A DNA stretch of 64,000 bases from positions 62,001 to 126,000 of the forward strand of contig CAJNOJ010000083.1 of the NCBI GenBank assembly GCA_905250025.1, in the 5' to 3' direction. The notes under the pieces are model-generated. The model saw only the letters and a list, made by a program, of their open reading frames with translations. It ran no database searches and was not told the DNA's origin. Shown piece after piece: positions 48,811-62,837 of this stretch. Origin of the DNA: Adineta ricciae (taxonomy: Eukaryota; Rotifera; Eurotatoria; Adinetida; Adinetidae). The position numbers and the translations under genes were made by a program. Position 1 is the stretch's first letter. Each line of letters opens with the position of its first letter.

Positions 48811-51348
48811 CTTGATATTCAATGACATATTGTGGCGAAATCATGCACTGCAACAATCGAATTTCATATTTGTTTTTATTTGATTTTTTTTTTTGGTAGT
48901 GACAAATTCTTTTTCTTTTGTAACATATTTTCGTTCGAGCATGTTATTTTTCCTCAACTGATATGAACTACTTGAGTGTGGACGTTATTGCTATACCTAA
49001 TGGAAAGTAAACTAGCTAAACGATGAAGATGCGCTGTCGATCAGGCAACAAAAAGAGAAAGAGATGCCAAGCTCAGAAGAAGGGACTGAGAGAAAGAGAG
49101 AACAGCATCACTCAGGAAAACTCGTGTGTGTTTATGTGTTATCAGTTGTTTTCATCTTTCCTCCTTCGATTTCCTTTTCGTGTGGTTTGCTGTTGTGAAT
49201 CTTTTTCCTATCATTCGAATACACTGCATCATTTCTCTGTATGACGTATAACGCTCTATTCGTGTTTTCCTTTTGTATAATGTGTACATTTCACATATGA
49301 ATACGAACATTTGTTCTCTTTGACGTCTATCAAGGAACTTTTTTAGTTAGTCGGTGTCTTTTTCGGAATGTCTTACTGTGGTTTTTTTTTCTTCTTTTTT
49401 CACTTCTCAGGTAAGATTGTTAATGAAAATAATCACTCTCTTGCTTGCGGACATAACAGAAATTCGATTATATCAGTTGTGTTTGTTTTCCTTTTTGTTC
49501 CATACATTTCTTCTTCTTTTATTCTTTGTACAAATGTAAAACACTAATCATAATAATAATAATAAGTTGTCTTTTTATTAAAGATTAACCGATTGTTGAT
49601 GTAAATGAATTTGTCATTGACTTTCATCTGCGTATAAAATGCAGCTAATGAATAAATTTCAATTGAAGTTCGAATGAAAGCGTAGAAGATTGTCAAGGTC
49701 AGCTAGTGACCGGATAATTTCGATAATGTTATTTATTTCAAGACCTTCACTCGACATGGACGAATTTCTCCTTCCGGATTCTGATTTGCATAGAATAAAA
49801 GAAGAAACATCTGTGCATGGAAGGAATTCGCTTAAAGACACATGTCAGCAACAGCAATCTCGAAATCATATGTTATGATAAACTTCAAAGTTTGAAATGA
49901 AGAAGACAAATGTCACCTTGAACTGCAATATATTTACATTCGTTTGTAAAATTTACCATATCATCTGGTACATGTGTGTATACTTTGCTCCGACGCTTAT
50001 ATTTCGTTGACAGATCACTTGCGTAATCATCATGACATATGTCTCAATAAAAGATGCCAATCATCAATCCTTTTTTTTGCTTCTTTATTGGGCTTCCCTA
50101 CTTGTCTACAAATGTAAAGCAGATGAGAGAAGGTCACTCGGCACCTGTATGCTCTCTTGTAACCGTTTTATTTTCTGCCGATAAGAAAAGAAACTATCAA
50201 TGAACATGTGCGTTGATTATTACTAACCTATAGAGCAAGCTATGATTGATTCTTTCCTTCTTTTGCAGACCCGACATTGATCAAGTCATTGATTAGTAAA
50301 TGACGACACACCAGACACTCGTCTATCACCCCCGATGATCAAATCGCCGTCTACTGACGAAAAGATTAAACAAAAAACGTTCCGAATGAGAAACAGATTT
50401 GCACATCTACACGTGGATATTGACTATTCTTTGTTTATGATTATGAATATAACCACATTCATTGAAAAGGACATAGATTGCTNAAGCGGTCGGAGATGAC
50501 TTTTGTATATTTAAGCTAACTGCGTGTGTATAAACTCAGCTTGACGTCGTCGTCGAGAAGTGATAATTAATGTTCGATTACTTTTCAGTTTCTTTTTGTC
50601 CAGTCCTCATCTCATCAGTTTTACTCCCTAATGTTCACACAAGTCTGAAGTTCAATGAGGAAAAAGAAGAAAAGCTTAATGAGGTACTCCGAGCAATTGT
50701 ATAACTGTAATAGAAAGAATAATACGAAATCATCAACAATAGGAGGAAAAAGAAAGAATATGAGAAAAGGGGAGAGAGAGAGAAGGAGAGAAAGGATGTT
50801 TTATGTATATAAATATATGTATATATATATATCTGAATGACGTTTCTGTTCGGTTCCTCCACCTACTATCGTCTTTCGACGTCATGAAGATATGGAAGCA
50901 TTGCGTTTATCAAAAAAGAACTCGACATATATATATAAGTTGCTATTTCTTGTTTCTTCTCTTTCTTTATCTTTTCTAGCATGTATATGTATCTATTCTA
51001 TACAATGAGGTTTATATAATCAAGGAAAAAAAAGGATTGCTACATTGAGAGAATGTTCAGACATTTTCTCTGATAATAATGTTACTTTCTTTGCTCTAGT
51101 ATCTTTCAGTTCGTCTTTACTTTGTTCCACAGATACGTCTCAGCATCTAAATTAAGTTGCGATAATTGTTTTTTCTTTGTTGACTGCCTGCATTCAGTTG
51201 ACTGATAGGCCAACAAACATATGTTGATGCGTATAGTTGTATGTGTATTACTCCAATCTTTCATCTGATTTATTCAACTAGTAGAACGAAGGAAAAGTTC
51301 AAAGAGAAATATTCGACAAGTCTTTTCATTCTTCACAATTGAATCATC
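48811..51348. other. 2.5-kb intergenic region
   Basis: 3' UTR of CRTC and upstream region of supervillin. It holds simple-sequence DNA: purine-rich 50655-50790, including GAGAGA runs, and TA/ATATAT runs at 50800-50832 and 50928-50937. An AATAAA sits near 50046, and an unresolved base (N) at 50483. No coding gene was recognised. Confidence 0.4.
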
Positions 51349-54300
51349 ATGGGAGCATGGTATGTATACAAATGTCCATTGATCATTTTTGTATTCCCGC
51401 GCAGTTGTCGTTTAGTCTCAATCGATTATTAAATAAATTTTCTTATTTTTCTCTTTCTAGGCTTTGCACAAGCTCAAAAAATGCCGCAAAATCCGAAGGC
51501 ACATTACTTCGTATGTATTTTGTTTGTATTTATCTAACTATTTGTCGTCGAAGAGGATTAGTTGATAGATGCAGACGGGTGTGCAATGTATAGTGGAGAT
51601 TTCCTTCAACAATATCACCCTATAAAGGAGAAAAAGAAGTTATTCAGTTCTTAGCTTTATCTCTGCGAGAGATCTATCCACTTATATTTGTTTTAGACGG
51701 AGAGTATTCAATTAATATTTATTTTTCCAGTGAGATCAGCAAATTTGATACATTTTTGTTAGAATCATATGTCTGTTATTCGGAGACAAATAACTCACAA
51801 AAAGAGGCAATAAGGAATCCTCATAAAGACTATCGTTATGACGCGGATCCGAGACGAAGGAAACAACCTGGAGATTGTCTCGAATATGTATTCTCATATG
51901 TTTCGAGTAATCGTTTTCTAATGAAGGAGAAACTGAATCATATTATATTCGGTCAGAAAGTCTACTGTTTGATGTTTTTGTCAATGCATAGTCTTTCTTT
52001 GTTGGATGCAAATGCGGAGTAATCATTCTTTTTCTACACTGATTGATTTGTGTTTTGTTACCCTTCTACTTTATAGAATAGAAAAACATTGTCTTCGTTC
52101 CTTATTTAGATCCGTCGACACCCGACAAAGATTCTCGACATGGTGCACAACATCATATCGGTAGTAGTGGTACGCATACTGGTATCACAAATTCCGTTCG
52201 AAAGAATGAAACGCGAACCGAAAGGAAACATCCTACGGTCGAATCGACTCCTTCTATACGATCCAATGCAGTATCAACACCGATTATCACAAGAGAAAGA
52301 GAAGGAGATGACATTATGCAACAATCGAATGCAGGTATAAGTTTAACAGAATCGCAATTCTATGCGCGAACATCAAATACACCACAAACAAAACGATCGG
52401 ACTTGAACGAAAGAAAAATGAACGAGATATCGCACGATAATGTCGCTGATATGAAAATAAGCAGAAATCAAATGGTCCGAGATAATGGTAAGAATGCTAT
52501 TGATAAAATCTTTCGAATAGTAAATTATTCGCCAATTTAGTGTTACCAACACATTGGATTAGAGATGAAAAAGCCGTACAAAAGCAAGAATTCGTTCTCA
52601 ATGAACCTGTTGACAGTGAGTTATTTCTTCTTATTACTGAATTTCAAACTTTGCTTTTCCCAATCTCCTTAGCGAATTCCCCTTCGATGAGTCGACCGGC
52701 ACGACCATTATCAAGCACAAGTGTTATCAATCCTTTTGAACGTCTTCGTCCAATGGATATGCAAAATAAGCCGCATGAATCCAAAGATGAGTCTTTACAA
52801 ATCTTCGATCAACTATCAAATTCATCGAGTCAACCTATACCACAACAGAAAATTTCATTGGAATCGGTTCCTGTGAACAAATTCACACGAATGTCGGCGG
52901 AACCAATCGACGATAATAACGATTCATCCACATCCACAGCGACGAATCGTTCAATTCATCTACCTGTTGAAAAACAACGCGGTATGTCCGAAATCATACG
53001 AAAACGTAATAGTCGTTCGAAAGTCGAAGATTACAAACGATCGATTCAAAAAGCTAGCACATACGACGAAGATCAACATACGATTCCATCGAAAGTTGAG
53101 CATGAATTATCATCCGTGATAGAAAATGCTTCACCAACGGATCGAAAACCTAAACAAATCAATAAAGCATTTTCTGTCGATATACCTATCAGTTTCGAAC
53201 ATAATAATGATAATCGCGCACAGATGTCGATCGAAAGATTGAATGTCTTATTATCAAATGAAGAATTGCGAGATGTGACGAATGAGTAAGTGAAAATTCA
53301 TTAATGGACGTACTTCTATTTGTATGAATTTAGACTTGATGAAAAGGCAAGCGTTGCCAATAAGAAAACATTATTCGAAACATTCTCAAAGGATCCAAAA
53401 CTTGGAGGAACTCTACCTCGCTCAAAATCGTTCAAAACTGAGGAGTACGATGAATTTTATTTTACGTGCAATGCAATTCTTCTTGTTCTAGACCTGCACC
53501 ACCGGCAAGAAGACTCAGTATCGAGAATCAACGTTTTGAAAAAGAAGATCAACCTGAAGTCGACAGTCCAACCGAAAAGAAGCAACCCGAAGATGAAACA
53601 TTCGATGATGATATTTCAAAACTATCATTCAAAGAAAAAATGACTTTGTTCAAAAAGAAAAATATCATTGGAACACCGACGCTAGCAGTAGCCAAACCGA
53701 ATCGAAGTCGACTTACACAAGTATTTTCAATCGAAATCATTGACAATCATTTCTTTGTGTTCTTCTCATTCTAGCCAATTACAGCCGAAGAAGTTCAAGC
53801 TGCTGTGAACTTCACTCCACCATCGAGCACAAAAGATTTATCTGAAATTCATCCTGGTATGTATAAGCATGTCCCATGTTCCTATTCTTTGACTCGTTAT
53901 GCCTCTGTAGAAATATATGAATACCTTGAGCATGATCATTTATTTTTATCATCGTCCAACGCACGAGATATCGATCTGCATGAAATGTACAAACACACAT
54001 TTGGTATACTTTTCTCTACTTATTGAACACACCTATATCGGACGAACGTTTGGTTCTTTAGATGAAACAAACAAAACCAATCCACCCGACCAAGACATAA
54101 TCCTACCGGTGAGCAAAAGGTAAATGTTATCGATTCATAGCAAACTCAGATCATATATGTAAAACTCAATTACAGATTGGAGCAATTCAAAATACTTGGT
54201 GAACCCGAATTGATAAAGCCACACAAACTTATGGAAGAACATAAGAGCACGCGTAAAACACCAACAATGAAATACAGTGGGAAGAAAACCAATACCGAAC

Positions 54301-57300
54301 AGCAACAACGTGCAAAAACTGTTGATATTGTTCGTCTCAAAACTGGTGAGTGTTGTTTAATGAATCATTACTTGTCTTACATCATCATTCATGTTCGCAC
54401 TTCTCGTAATTGAGTCAGATTAAATCATTGCTCAATCGATGACATTGGCTTAGTGATGATTAGTTACTTGTTTTATCAATGCCGCTAGCTATTTCTTGTT
54501 TTCTATTGCTTGCACAGAGAACTGTTCTCTTACGTAATGATGATTCTAAACGAGAATATGAGACACTTTGTTTCCTTTCGAATCCATATATGACCATCGC
54601 AATCGACAGGAACGGATAGAGATGACATAAATTATCTTTATATTTATTGACAATGTCGGGGACAAGGATGGATTAGTGTTTCTGTCTGTTCAAATATGTG
54701 AGAAAATAAATCGCGTAGTATCATCATTATTTTGACGAGAAGACTAGTTTGAGTATTATGGGACAATGTCTGGAGAGAAGTCTACAAAAGGATGCGAGAA
54801 GTACTTAATGATTGAAAGAAAACCAGACGATTGACTGGAACTTGTGTTTTTATCATAGACTCAACTATTAAATCCAAGGATGCCAATCAGACATCGATAT
54901 CAACAAAGACAAGGAATGGCACAAGTAAGGATATAATTTCATCAAGATCTGAATCGGAAAAGAGTCTTTATTTAGCATCAGCAAAAGCGAATCACAATGT
55001 CGTTTCGGTATTAAAATCGGACACAGTATCGGTGTTAAAGCCTGATGATCATCTGGACGATTTCTTTGGAGATGGAAATAAGCTGTTCGCTAATGAATCG
55101 TCAATTCATCTGGATGCCGATGATCTCGATCGTATTGCCGAGAATACTGTTCGGTAGGTAAAACAAACGAATCGAACGATTTTCTATCGGCATTTTCATC
55201 AGATTGCAATCCCAACCGGCACGTGTTCGGCCACCACGCCGTCAACAACAGGGAGCGAAGAATCCTCTCCGTCAAATCCAAGCAACTGTACCAACAGAGA
55301 ACGAATACACTGAAGTTCGCACCGATCTTTCAGAACAAGAAGTTCGTCGAATTAAACGAGCACAAAGTATGAGCAAATGCCACACATAGTTAGCATAGAA
55401 GTTTTATCATAGCATGACAGAAATAGTTGGATAGTTATGCGTTATTGGAGATGTTTTGTTAACTTCTACGTCGGCCTCGAAGTCTCCCTCGGAAAGAATG
55501 AGATTAGATTTCATCCACAGATTGGATACTTAACGAGTTCATTTCTGTTTTCTTCAAAGTTGGCGAAAATGCTGGTCTAGCTCAAGAAGCGTTGGCTGCA
55601 CTGGCCGCAACAGAAAATTTCGCTGAAATAAGCTTACGTAAAGTCGATCTCTCTCCCGTTGTCAAATTTGGTTATGAACCCTACAAGGAAACGATGCTTA
55701 TCCTAATAAAAGGCCGTCGTCAATGTTCGTTGCGGTTAATTAATCCCATTTATGACTCAATCAATGAAGGCGATTGCTATCTATTAATAACACCATTGAA
55801 AGTCTTTGCATGGATCGGTCGTTATGCGAATACATTAGAAAAGGCAAGAACAACAGATCTAATTGATTATCTAAGACAACATCGTGATTTTGGTTTACGT
55901 AACGAAGTGAAGTATTTCATCTTAGATCAGGCTAAAGATGATACAGAAGATGACAGTCATGCAGAATTTCGTGATATGTTGCATGGTGAAATCGATGAAT
56001 ACAAATCGATGGACGAAGTCACAGATGATGATGTTTATGAGGCGAACATCACGGAACTGACTCGCGTGTACCGAGTCGAAAACGATTTGTTAATGCCATT
56101 GGAGAATTTTTGTTTTCGTTCATTATCGATTCAAATTCTTGATCCTAACGAAGTGTTCGTGTTTGATTTTGGCGCTGAACTCTACGTTTGGAACGGCAAG
56201 TTTGCTGATAAAACGAAAAGAAACATGGGTTTACAATTAGGTCAACAACTGTGGAATGACACATACGATTACAGTGAATGTGCACTCAATCCATTCGACC
56301 CACTCGATGGTAAATTACTTTAAAAAAACAGCGAGCTAAGCATTTGATTGATTTTTGTCTTCCATCTAGAACAAGCTGATCAAACTACGTCCAGCGGTGC
56401 AGTTCGACCGGAGTGGTGTATATTTGGAAAACAAAATCAAAACGTTGAAACATTATTATTCAAAGGTAAATTCTATGATTGGCCAGGTGATCTTCAAGAA
56501 TTGAAACCGGCCAGTGATACGACAAACAATGTCACTAAAACACCGTCCTCACAACGCGTAAGTTTTTCATGTCGATTGAAGAGTTTGCCACATGAGTTCT
56601 TTTCATGTCTAGCCTCCGTCGATTCTCGATACTCTTAAACCAGCTGATGTGCAAAAGATGCTTTCTAAGCCGGACACTCCGGTCAATCTAGTCCTCGAAC
56701 AAGTCAGCTTAGGTCGAGGCAAACATTGGTTTGATCCTGTTGAAATGCGCGGACATGAAGTTCAAACGAATTCGTTAGATATTTGGTACATAAATGAGAA
56801 TGAACGGTATGAATTACCGAAGTCAAGTTACGGTCAATTCTATTCCGACGAAGTCTATATCGTTCGTTGGAGATATAAATTAGTCACAATAGTAAACAGC
56901 AAATCATCCGGACAGAAGCCGGACACAGGTCGAAATCGCGTTGCGTATTGGATTTGGCAAGGTGCAAACACAAATCCGAATGAGAAAGGTATTTCGGCAT
57001 TAATGTCAGTGTTCTTCGACGAAGAAAAAGGTCCACATGTAAGTGAAATGTACCATTGGAAGATCTCAGTAAACATCGATCTTTCTCTGCATTAGATTCA
57101 TGTTACGCAAGAACATGAAGATGCCACATTTTTACAATTATTCGATGGTACATTAACTATTCATATGGGTAAACGGAATCAATTGCCAGAGAAGAAATCC
57201 AATTGGCATCTATATGTTTTTCTTGGTGAATTTGTGGAGGAAACACATTGGTGGGAACTGTATATAAGCACAGCTAATTTACGTAGTCGAACATCGTTGT

Positions 57301-58586
57301 TATTGACAAATAATCATGAGAATCTAATGTTGCTCTGGCATGGATGTGGAACAACAGATGAACAACAAATATTAGCTCATCAGTCGGTAATGAAATTACG
57401 TGAACGGTACGATGAGATTGTATTGATAGAATTTCTATATGTTCTTGATATGTTTTGTAGATGTCCGGAGGAATTTCATTTTGAAGGTGACAGTGAAGAT
57501 ATTGAATTTTTCGAAATGCAAGAAGGTGACGAGATAGAACTGTTTTGGGAAGGAATGAATGAACGAAATCATCAACGACGATATTATTCATTACTAAATG
57601 GTAAGAATTCGTCAGGAACCGAATCGATTCTTCATGATGATCTGCTCTTTTCCAGCACAATCAGTTGCAAAACTCGCATCATCGATACGTATCTTTCATT
57701 TATCAAGTCTACATGGTCCATTTGTTGCTCAAGAACTTCTTTATCCTCTTCGTTCTCCTAATCATATTTCACCATTTCCATTTACTCAATCTGATCTTTA
57801 TGAACTTCACCAACCGGCTTTGTGTTTAATCGACACAAATGCGGAATTATATATATGGCAAGGATGGAATGATCAATCAGATGTTGAACATTCGAATACC
57901 AATGCATCAGTTCGTGCTCCAAGAGACATTCGATTCACCACAGAACGTCGTTGCGCATTTCTGACTGCTCTGAACTATTACAAAGGTAAATTTCACCTGA
58001 ATTCAAGTTCACCAAGCTAGAATGCACTTCTTCTGTTACTCTCTGTAGCCAAAACGGGTTCATCTACACTTGATCTACCATGTTCGATTGTCTATGCTGG
58101 TTTAGAACCAATCGATTTCATCAATTTATTTCCGAAATGGAATGTACATATCAAAGCTCGACAACGAAATCAAATGGTAACTATCCCGTCTTGGTTTTTC
58201 ATTGCATAATCATCTCGAATGAATTGTAGGAAGGTAAAAAAGTGAATCAAAAAGATTCAGTCATCGATGTACTGAATAACTTGTGTCGAGAACAGTATAG
58301 TATTGAAGAACTTCGCGCTCGTCCATTACCCGAAGGTAGAAAATATTGCACATTTTGAATAATTTCCAATGAACATTTTGACATTTAGGTGTTGATCCGT
58401 CGAAAATCGAATCGTATCTATCGGAAGCTGATTTTCAAGTATGTTTCGTGTTTTTCTCTTTCATTCGATCGTTGTAATCATTGTTTTCACGCTGTTTAGA
58501 AAGAATTTCATATGACGAAAGATGAATTTTATGCTTTGCCATATTGGAAACAAACGAATATAAAAAAACCGCTCGGCTTTTTTTAA
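51349..58586 (+). CDS. SVIL: Supervillin
   Basis: Membrane-associated actin- and myosin-binding protein of the villin/gelsolin superfamily. The N-terminal half is disordered and basic, with conserved islands: LSFKEKMTLFKKKN, TQPITAEEVQAAV and RPPRRQQQGAKNPLRQIQA (family RPKRRVQASKNPL). From about 55560, gelsolin-like repeats run with supervillin-specific blocks (GRRQCSLRLINPI, ENDLLMPLENFCF, VFVFDFGAELYVWNGK, RPEWCIFGKQ, DEVYIVRWRYKL, LLWHGCGT, PALCLIDTNAELYIWQGW). The villin headpiece closes it (VDPSKIESYLSEADFQ, LPYWKQTNIKKPLGFF). Calcium-binding and severing features of true gelsolins are not evident, as in other supervillins. From 52110 on, exons join well. Short upstream exons at 51349-51359, 51461-51510 and from 51763 are plausible, but the join into 52110 is unresolved, so the true start is uncertain. 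Confidence 0.9.
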
Positions 58587-59695
58587 AACGCTCTTCAATA
58601 ACGATCAAGAATACTCAAATGTTTCTTTCTCGTTGTCAATATTTACAAAAAACAGACATTTTTCGTTTTTTGTTCTGATGAATTGTTAAATATCTAATCA
58701 CTCTTTCTCCTCGTTTTCTGTTTTATAGCTATTTTTTCACGATGCATGAATACACGATCTTCTTTTTGTTCGACGACTTCAGACGTTTTTGTTCTGTCTT
58801 TTCTTTTGTCTATTTTTACGAATGTGAAAAAGAAGATGATACAATAAAAGAATTGATTTGAAAGAAATAGCCCTGTCGTCGAGTAAAATTGATCGAAATA
58901 TGAACAGCGTAGCTCTCCATCATGAACGTCCCTTTTCTTGATTCAACGGCATAGGAACTCCAGTCTAGGAAACCTAATATAAGTTCAGAAATGAAATCTT
59001 CGTTCGACGACCTCTAATCGCATTATTTGTTTCTGAGATTGATCTTCCTTGAAATGTGATATACTTCAGTTAACTCTTGTTCAAATACTATCTGTTTAAG
59101 CCTTCCAAACCAATCACTTGCTTCTTGTTTACTATGCACGACTGTAGTGAAACAAATGTTCATTGGGCGTGCGAAATGCATCGATGATTACATTATCTGT
59201 AATGTTCTAATTAATACTGGAATGTTTGTTGTTGTTATGAACGTATGGAAATGTTGTTTCAACAGTGATACAAAGGTAAGCATAGGCATATATGTCAGTG
59301 CATCGTCATAAGTATTCGGTTGCTAAATTTGGCTTCTTTTATGGAGTAACCTCGATTTGGAAGTATAAGGACATTGCAAACAGTGGATTTACATCGAACG
59401 AGGCTATTCATAAAGATTCTGTTTTGATGTTTTCGAATATTTGGTGAAGCCAAAGCGAAGAAAAAGAAAATTAGCTTTGAAATTCGATCATATCGATATT
59501 TCTCATCTTTTTCCATGAGAATCAGTGCACGAAAGAAAAGCTCGTCATTGTTTATTCACCTGTGCTCAAATGCAATTAAAACTAAAGCCTTTAAATCACT
59601 AATGTTATTCTCGACGAATAAATTGCTTTGCAAAACCTTATTCTGAGACATTCACCAGACAGATTCCCTATTGGAAATAAGTCTCTACACTCACG
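58587..59695. other. intergenic
   Basis: 3' UTR of supervillin, with a poly(A) signal at 58843, then an AT-rich spacer and the promoter side of the DNase gene. No gene was recognised on either strand. Confidence 0.45.
58843..58848 (+). terminator. polyadenylation signal AATAAA after supervillin
   Basis: Canonical hexamer about 260 bases past the supervillin stop codon, followed by T-rich DNA. Confidence 0.55.
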
Positions 59696-60735
59696 ATGCA
59701 ATTCGTTTCCAATCTCCTTGTATGTGCTATTGCTCTTGCAACCTATACGTCAGCTGTTCGTATTGGCTCCTTCAATTTACATCAGTATGGAAGCAAAAAG
59801 GCAGCGAATGCTGATTTAACCAACACTGTTGCTCAAATCATCAGCGATTTCGATTTAGCCATCATCCAAGAAATTAGTGATGTTTCATTGAGAGCTCCAT
59901 ATGTTCTTTTTGAAGAACTCAACAAAGTTTCACAAGAACCATACACAATGACATTGAGTCCACGTGTTGGCCGTTCAGCAACTAAGGAACAATACATTTT
60001 CTTCAATCGTGAAAGTCAATCCGGTGTTGAAATTGTTGAATCGTACATCTACGATGATATCAAAGACTTATTCGAACGACCACCGTAAGACTCGAAACGA
60101 AAACGAGATCATACAGTAATTTGTTCGCTTCTTCTAGCTTCATTGGTACATTTAAAGTCAAAAACCCAGGCAAATCTGGCGTGAAGTTATTCACAATTAT
60201 GGATGTTCATCTCCGACCTAGTGCTGCTTACAGAGAATTACTCGATATGCGTACGGTCATTGAAGATTTTATTCAAATACATCCACAATATTTTGATCAA
60301 ACACCAACATCCCTTCAAGAAGCTTTAGATCAAAATGTTGAAAATGCCACCGCTGGAAACAAGCCAAGTTTGAAAACCAATCATCCTATCTTAATCGTCG
60401 GCGATTTCAATGCTGATTGCTCATACATTTCCACCAAACGCCAGCAACTCCTCCGGTAAAACGTTACCCTACGAAACTAACCTCTTATTGAAATATTTCC
60501 ATTTAGAACAATCGATTATGTTGACTTCACCTGGGCTATCAACAACGAAGTTAAAACCAACACTCGTCAAACATGCACCTACGATCGTATCCTCATCAAC
60601 GGTGCCAACTTTGCTAATGCTATTGTTCCGAAGAGTAACACAACAGTTAACATTCAAGAGAAATACGGCATGACATTGCAAGAAGCTTTGGATGTCAGTG
60701 ACCATATTCCAATTAAATTCGATATCGAATGGTAA
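59696..60735 (+). CDS. Secreted deoxyribonuclease I-like endonuclease
   Basis: Endonuclease/exonuclease/phosphatase-fold protein of the DNase I family, exported. Three exons (59696-60084, 60138-60455, 60507-60735; introns 53 and 51 bp) give about 311 residues. A signal peptide (FVSNLLVCAIALATYTSA) precedes the fold, which begins VRIGSFNLHQYG. Motifs follow in DNase I order: the metal-binding Glu in IIQEISD, the first catalytic His block MDVHLRP, VGDFNADCSYIS with the catalytic Asp/Asn, CTYDRILI, and the C-terminal SDHIPIKFDIEW with the second catalytic His. All key residues are present, so it should be active. Likely roles are digestion of environmental DNA or extracellular DNA clearance; the role is inferred. 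Confidence 0.9.
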
Positions 60736-60777
60736 ACAGTGAAAAAACAAGTTTCATTCGCTTTCTTGATTGAATTG

Positions 60778-60783
60778 AATAAA
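60778..60783 (+). terminator. polyadenylation signal AATAAA after DNase gene
   Basis: Canonical hexamer 43 bases past the stop codon of the DNase I-like gene. Confidence 0.6.
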
Positions 60784-61066
60784 ATGAAGAAAATCGTCAT
60801 CTTTCCCTTTAATATGCTCAACGAATTATGATCGAGTTGCTTAGAGAATAGAGTTTATTAGGTTTCAATCAATAGTATTGGTACAATCAATTTTGAAAGA
60901 AAAAATATCTGAGGAAACATATGAAGTAGAAGAATCAACAAGATAAGAAAATTATATTTGTACAATCACAATCAAAGAATAGCTACAATTATTGAACATA
61001 TGTAATAAAAAGACAAGAAATTCTACTATTGTTAGTATTGCTATACTATGGTTGGAATCTGTTTGT

Positions 61067-62443
61067 TTATGTAGCTTTGGTTTTTTTACCAGCACGACTG
61101 GCAGCTTTGCTGGCTGACGCGGGGGCCTTGTCGGCTGAACGACCTTTTTTCGGTTGTTTAGCAGCTGAAGCTTCTATAAGCAAAAGGAAATTATGTAATC
61201 AAAGTGAAAGGATCATTTAACTAACCATCATCAGTGTTGTCTTCGTTGTCTTCGGGCTTTTCATCGTTGGTACGATCTTCGAAAGGTTCATCACTTTGAC
61301 CTTTCTTCTTAGCGGATGCAGCTGATGTTGCTTTTTTGCCCGACGTTGGCGCTGATCGTTTCGTCGGTGCTTTTTTCGTTGTTGTATTTTTGGATTTATC
61401 TTCTGCAGCTTCATCGTCTTCAGATAACTTCAAATCGTCGTTGGCTGCCGCTTCTTCAGCTTCAGATTTTTTCGCTGAAGCTGCAGCTTTACCCTTACGA
61501 GCAGTTGTGGGCTTTTTCTTAGTTTCTGTTTCTTCGATTTGTTCTAAAACTATGAACGTAGATTTCCGAAGAACAGCACTTGGGTGAAACTTTACCGTTC
61601 TCATTTTCAGCTTCAATTTTAGTCTTCTGAGCTGGCTTGCGACCCGGTTTACCTTTAGGTTTTTTATCTAAGGCTTCAGCTTCGTTTTCGGCATCATCAT
61701 CTTCACCGGTACCTGCAAGGAATCTTCGATCGTCGTATCCTGCAAAGACTTCCAAACTGTTTACCTGCATCCTTTTGTTCATCTTCTTCAACTTTCTTGC
61801 TCTTTTGAGCAGCAGCAGCTTTGCCTTTGGCTGGCGCTTTTATCGCCATTGGTTTTTCATCTTCTTTGTCGTTTTCTTCCTCATCATGTGTTGGCATGTT
61901 TTTGGCTGGTTGGCGTTTACCACCTCGGGCGCCAGCACCTTTTGTTGTTTGTTTTGCTTCAGCTGGAGCGTTGTTCATTTTCTTCTTGGATGGTTGTTCT
62001 TCATCATTATCTTCTTCGGTGGATTCATCGCCTGCTTCGGACTTTTTATTCACACGATCGATAAACTGAAATTGGGTGGGATGGAAAGGTGAAGAAACGG
62101 ACGAAAATTAATTACCCCGGATGCTTCTTCTTGAAGTTTTTCAGCTTCGGATTTCTTTCGTGACCGACCAGCTTTGCTCTAGGATATCTGACACTTATTG
62201 ATTAGATTAGTTTTCGAACAACTCACAGCGGTTTTCTTCGATTCTGTCGAAGATTTCTTTGGACTTGATTGTTCAGTTTCTGCTGATGGTTGATTCTCTT
62301 CATCGTTCTTTTTCTAAAGAAGAAACTCTTCGATATCATTCATCTGTCGATGGCGATCAGATACGAACTTGAATTTGCTTAGATTCAGTCTCGGTTTCAG
62401 TTGGTGTTGTTGCTTGTTTATTAGCTGCTTTTTTTGGTGCCAT
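61067..62443 (-). CDS. Lys/Ala/Glu-rich chromatin- or nucleolus-type protein
   Basis: Multi-exon gene starting at the ATG at 62443 (MAPKKAANKQATTPTETE). The product is almost entirely disordered, alternating basic Lys/Ala/Pro segments (KGKAAAAQKSKKV, KPKGKPGRKPAQK, KKAPTKRSAPTSGKK) with acidic patches (ESTEEDNDEEQ, EDDDAENEAE). It ends in a histone H1-like tail (SASKAASRAGKKTKAT). GRKP resembles a minimal AT-hook core. Exon boundaries near 62125-62165, 62225-62315, 61775-62065 and 61250-61545 are visible from frame and GT-AG sites. No globular domain is seen, so the assignment is compositional: a nuclear DNA- or RNA-binding protein. A TTTTTGCTTCAG acceptor lies 32 bases before the ATG. Confidence 0.6.
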
Positions 62444-62837
62444 TGTTGATCTATTTACTGATCGATCGTTCGAATTCTGAAGCAAAAAGAAAGGAAATGA
62501 ATACAAACGATATATTCGAGACTGTCGAAGTTTGAAAAGAACAAAGACTCGAATTGGTTCTACTACAGTCCGACGACGTTTACGTTTAGTAACAAAGAAC
62601 AATGATCTGAAAGTGATCGACGTCGGAGAAAATTTTATTTCAATTTATTTTTCTCGAGGTGAAAACATTGAAACTAGCCGCGATTTTTTCATCGTTCTGT
62701 ACATATAACACAGTAGTGCACTTTACAAATACAGAAGTCAACGAAGAGAGAGTCGCCAAGGAAACAAAAGAGGAATACGGCGGTAATGTTCGACTGAACA
62801 AGACGAACTCGATTTCATGTGAATTTAATCCATACAT

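Noticed and set aside
50655-50840. Open frames on both strands in the purine-rich stretch
   Set aside because: Simple-sequence GA/AG DNA lacking stops by composition; no splice sites or domain.
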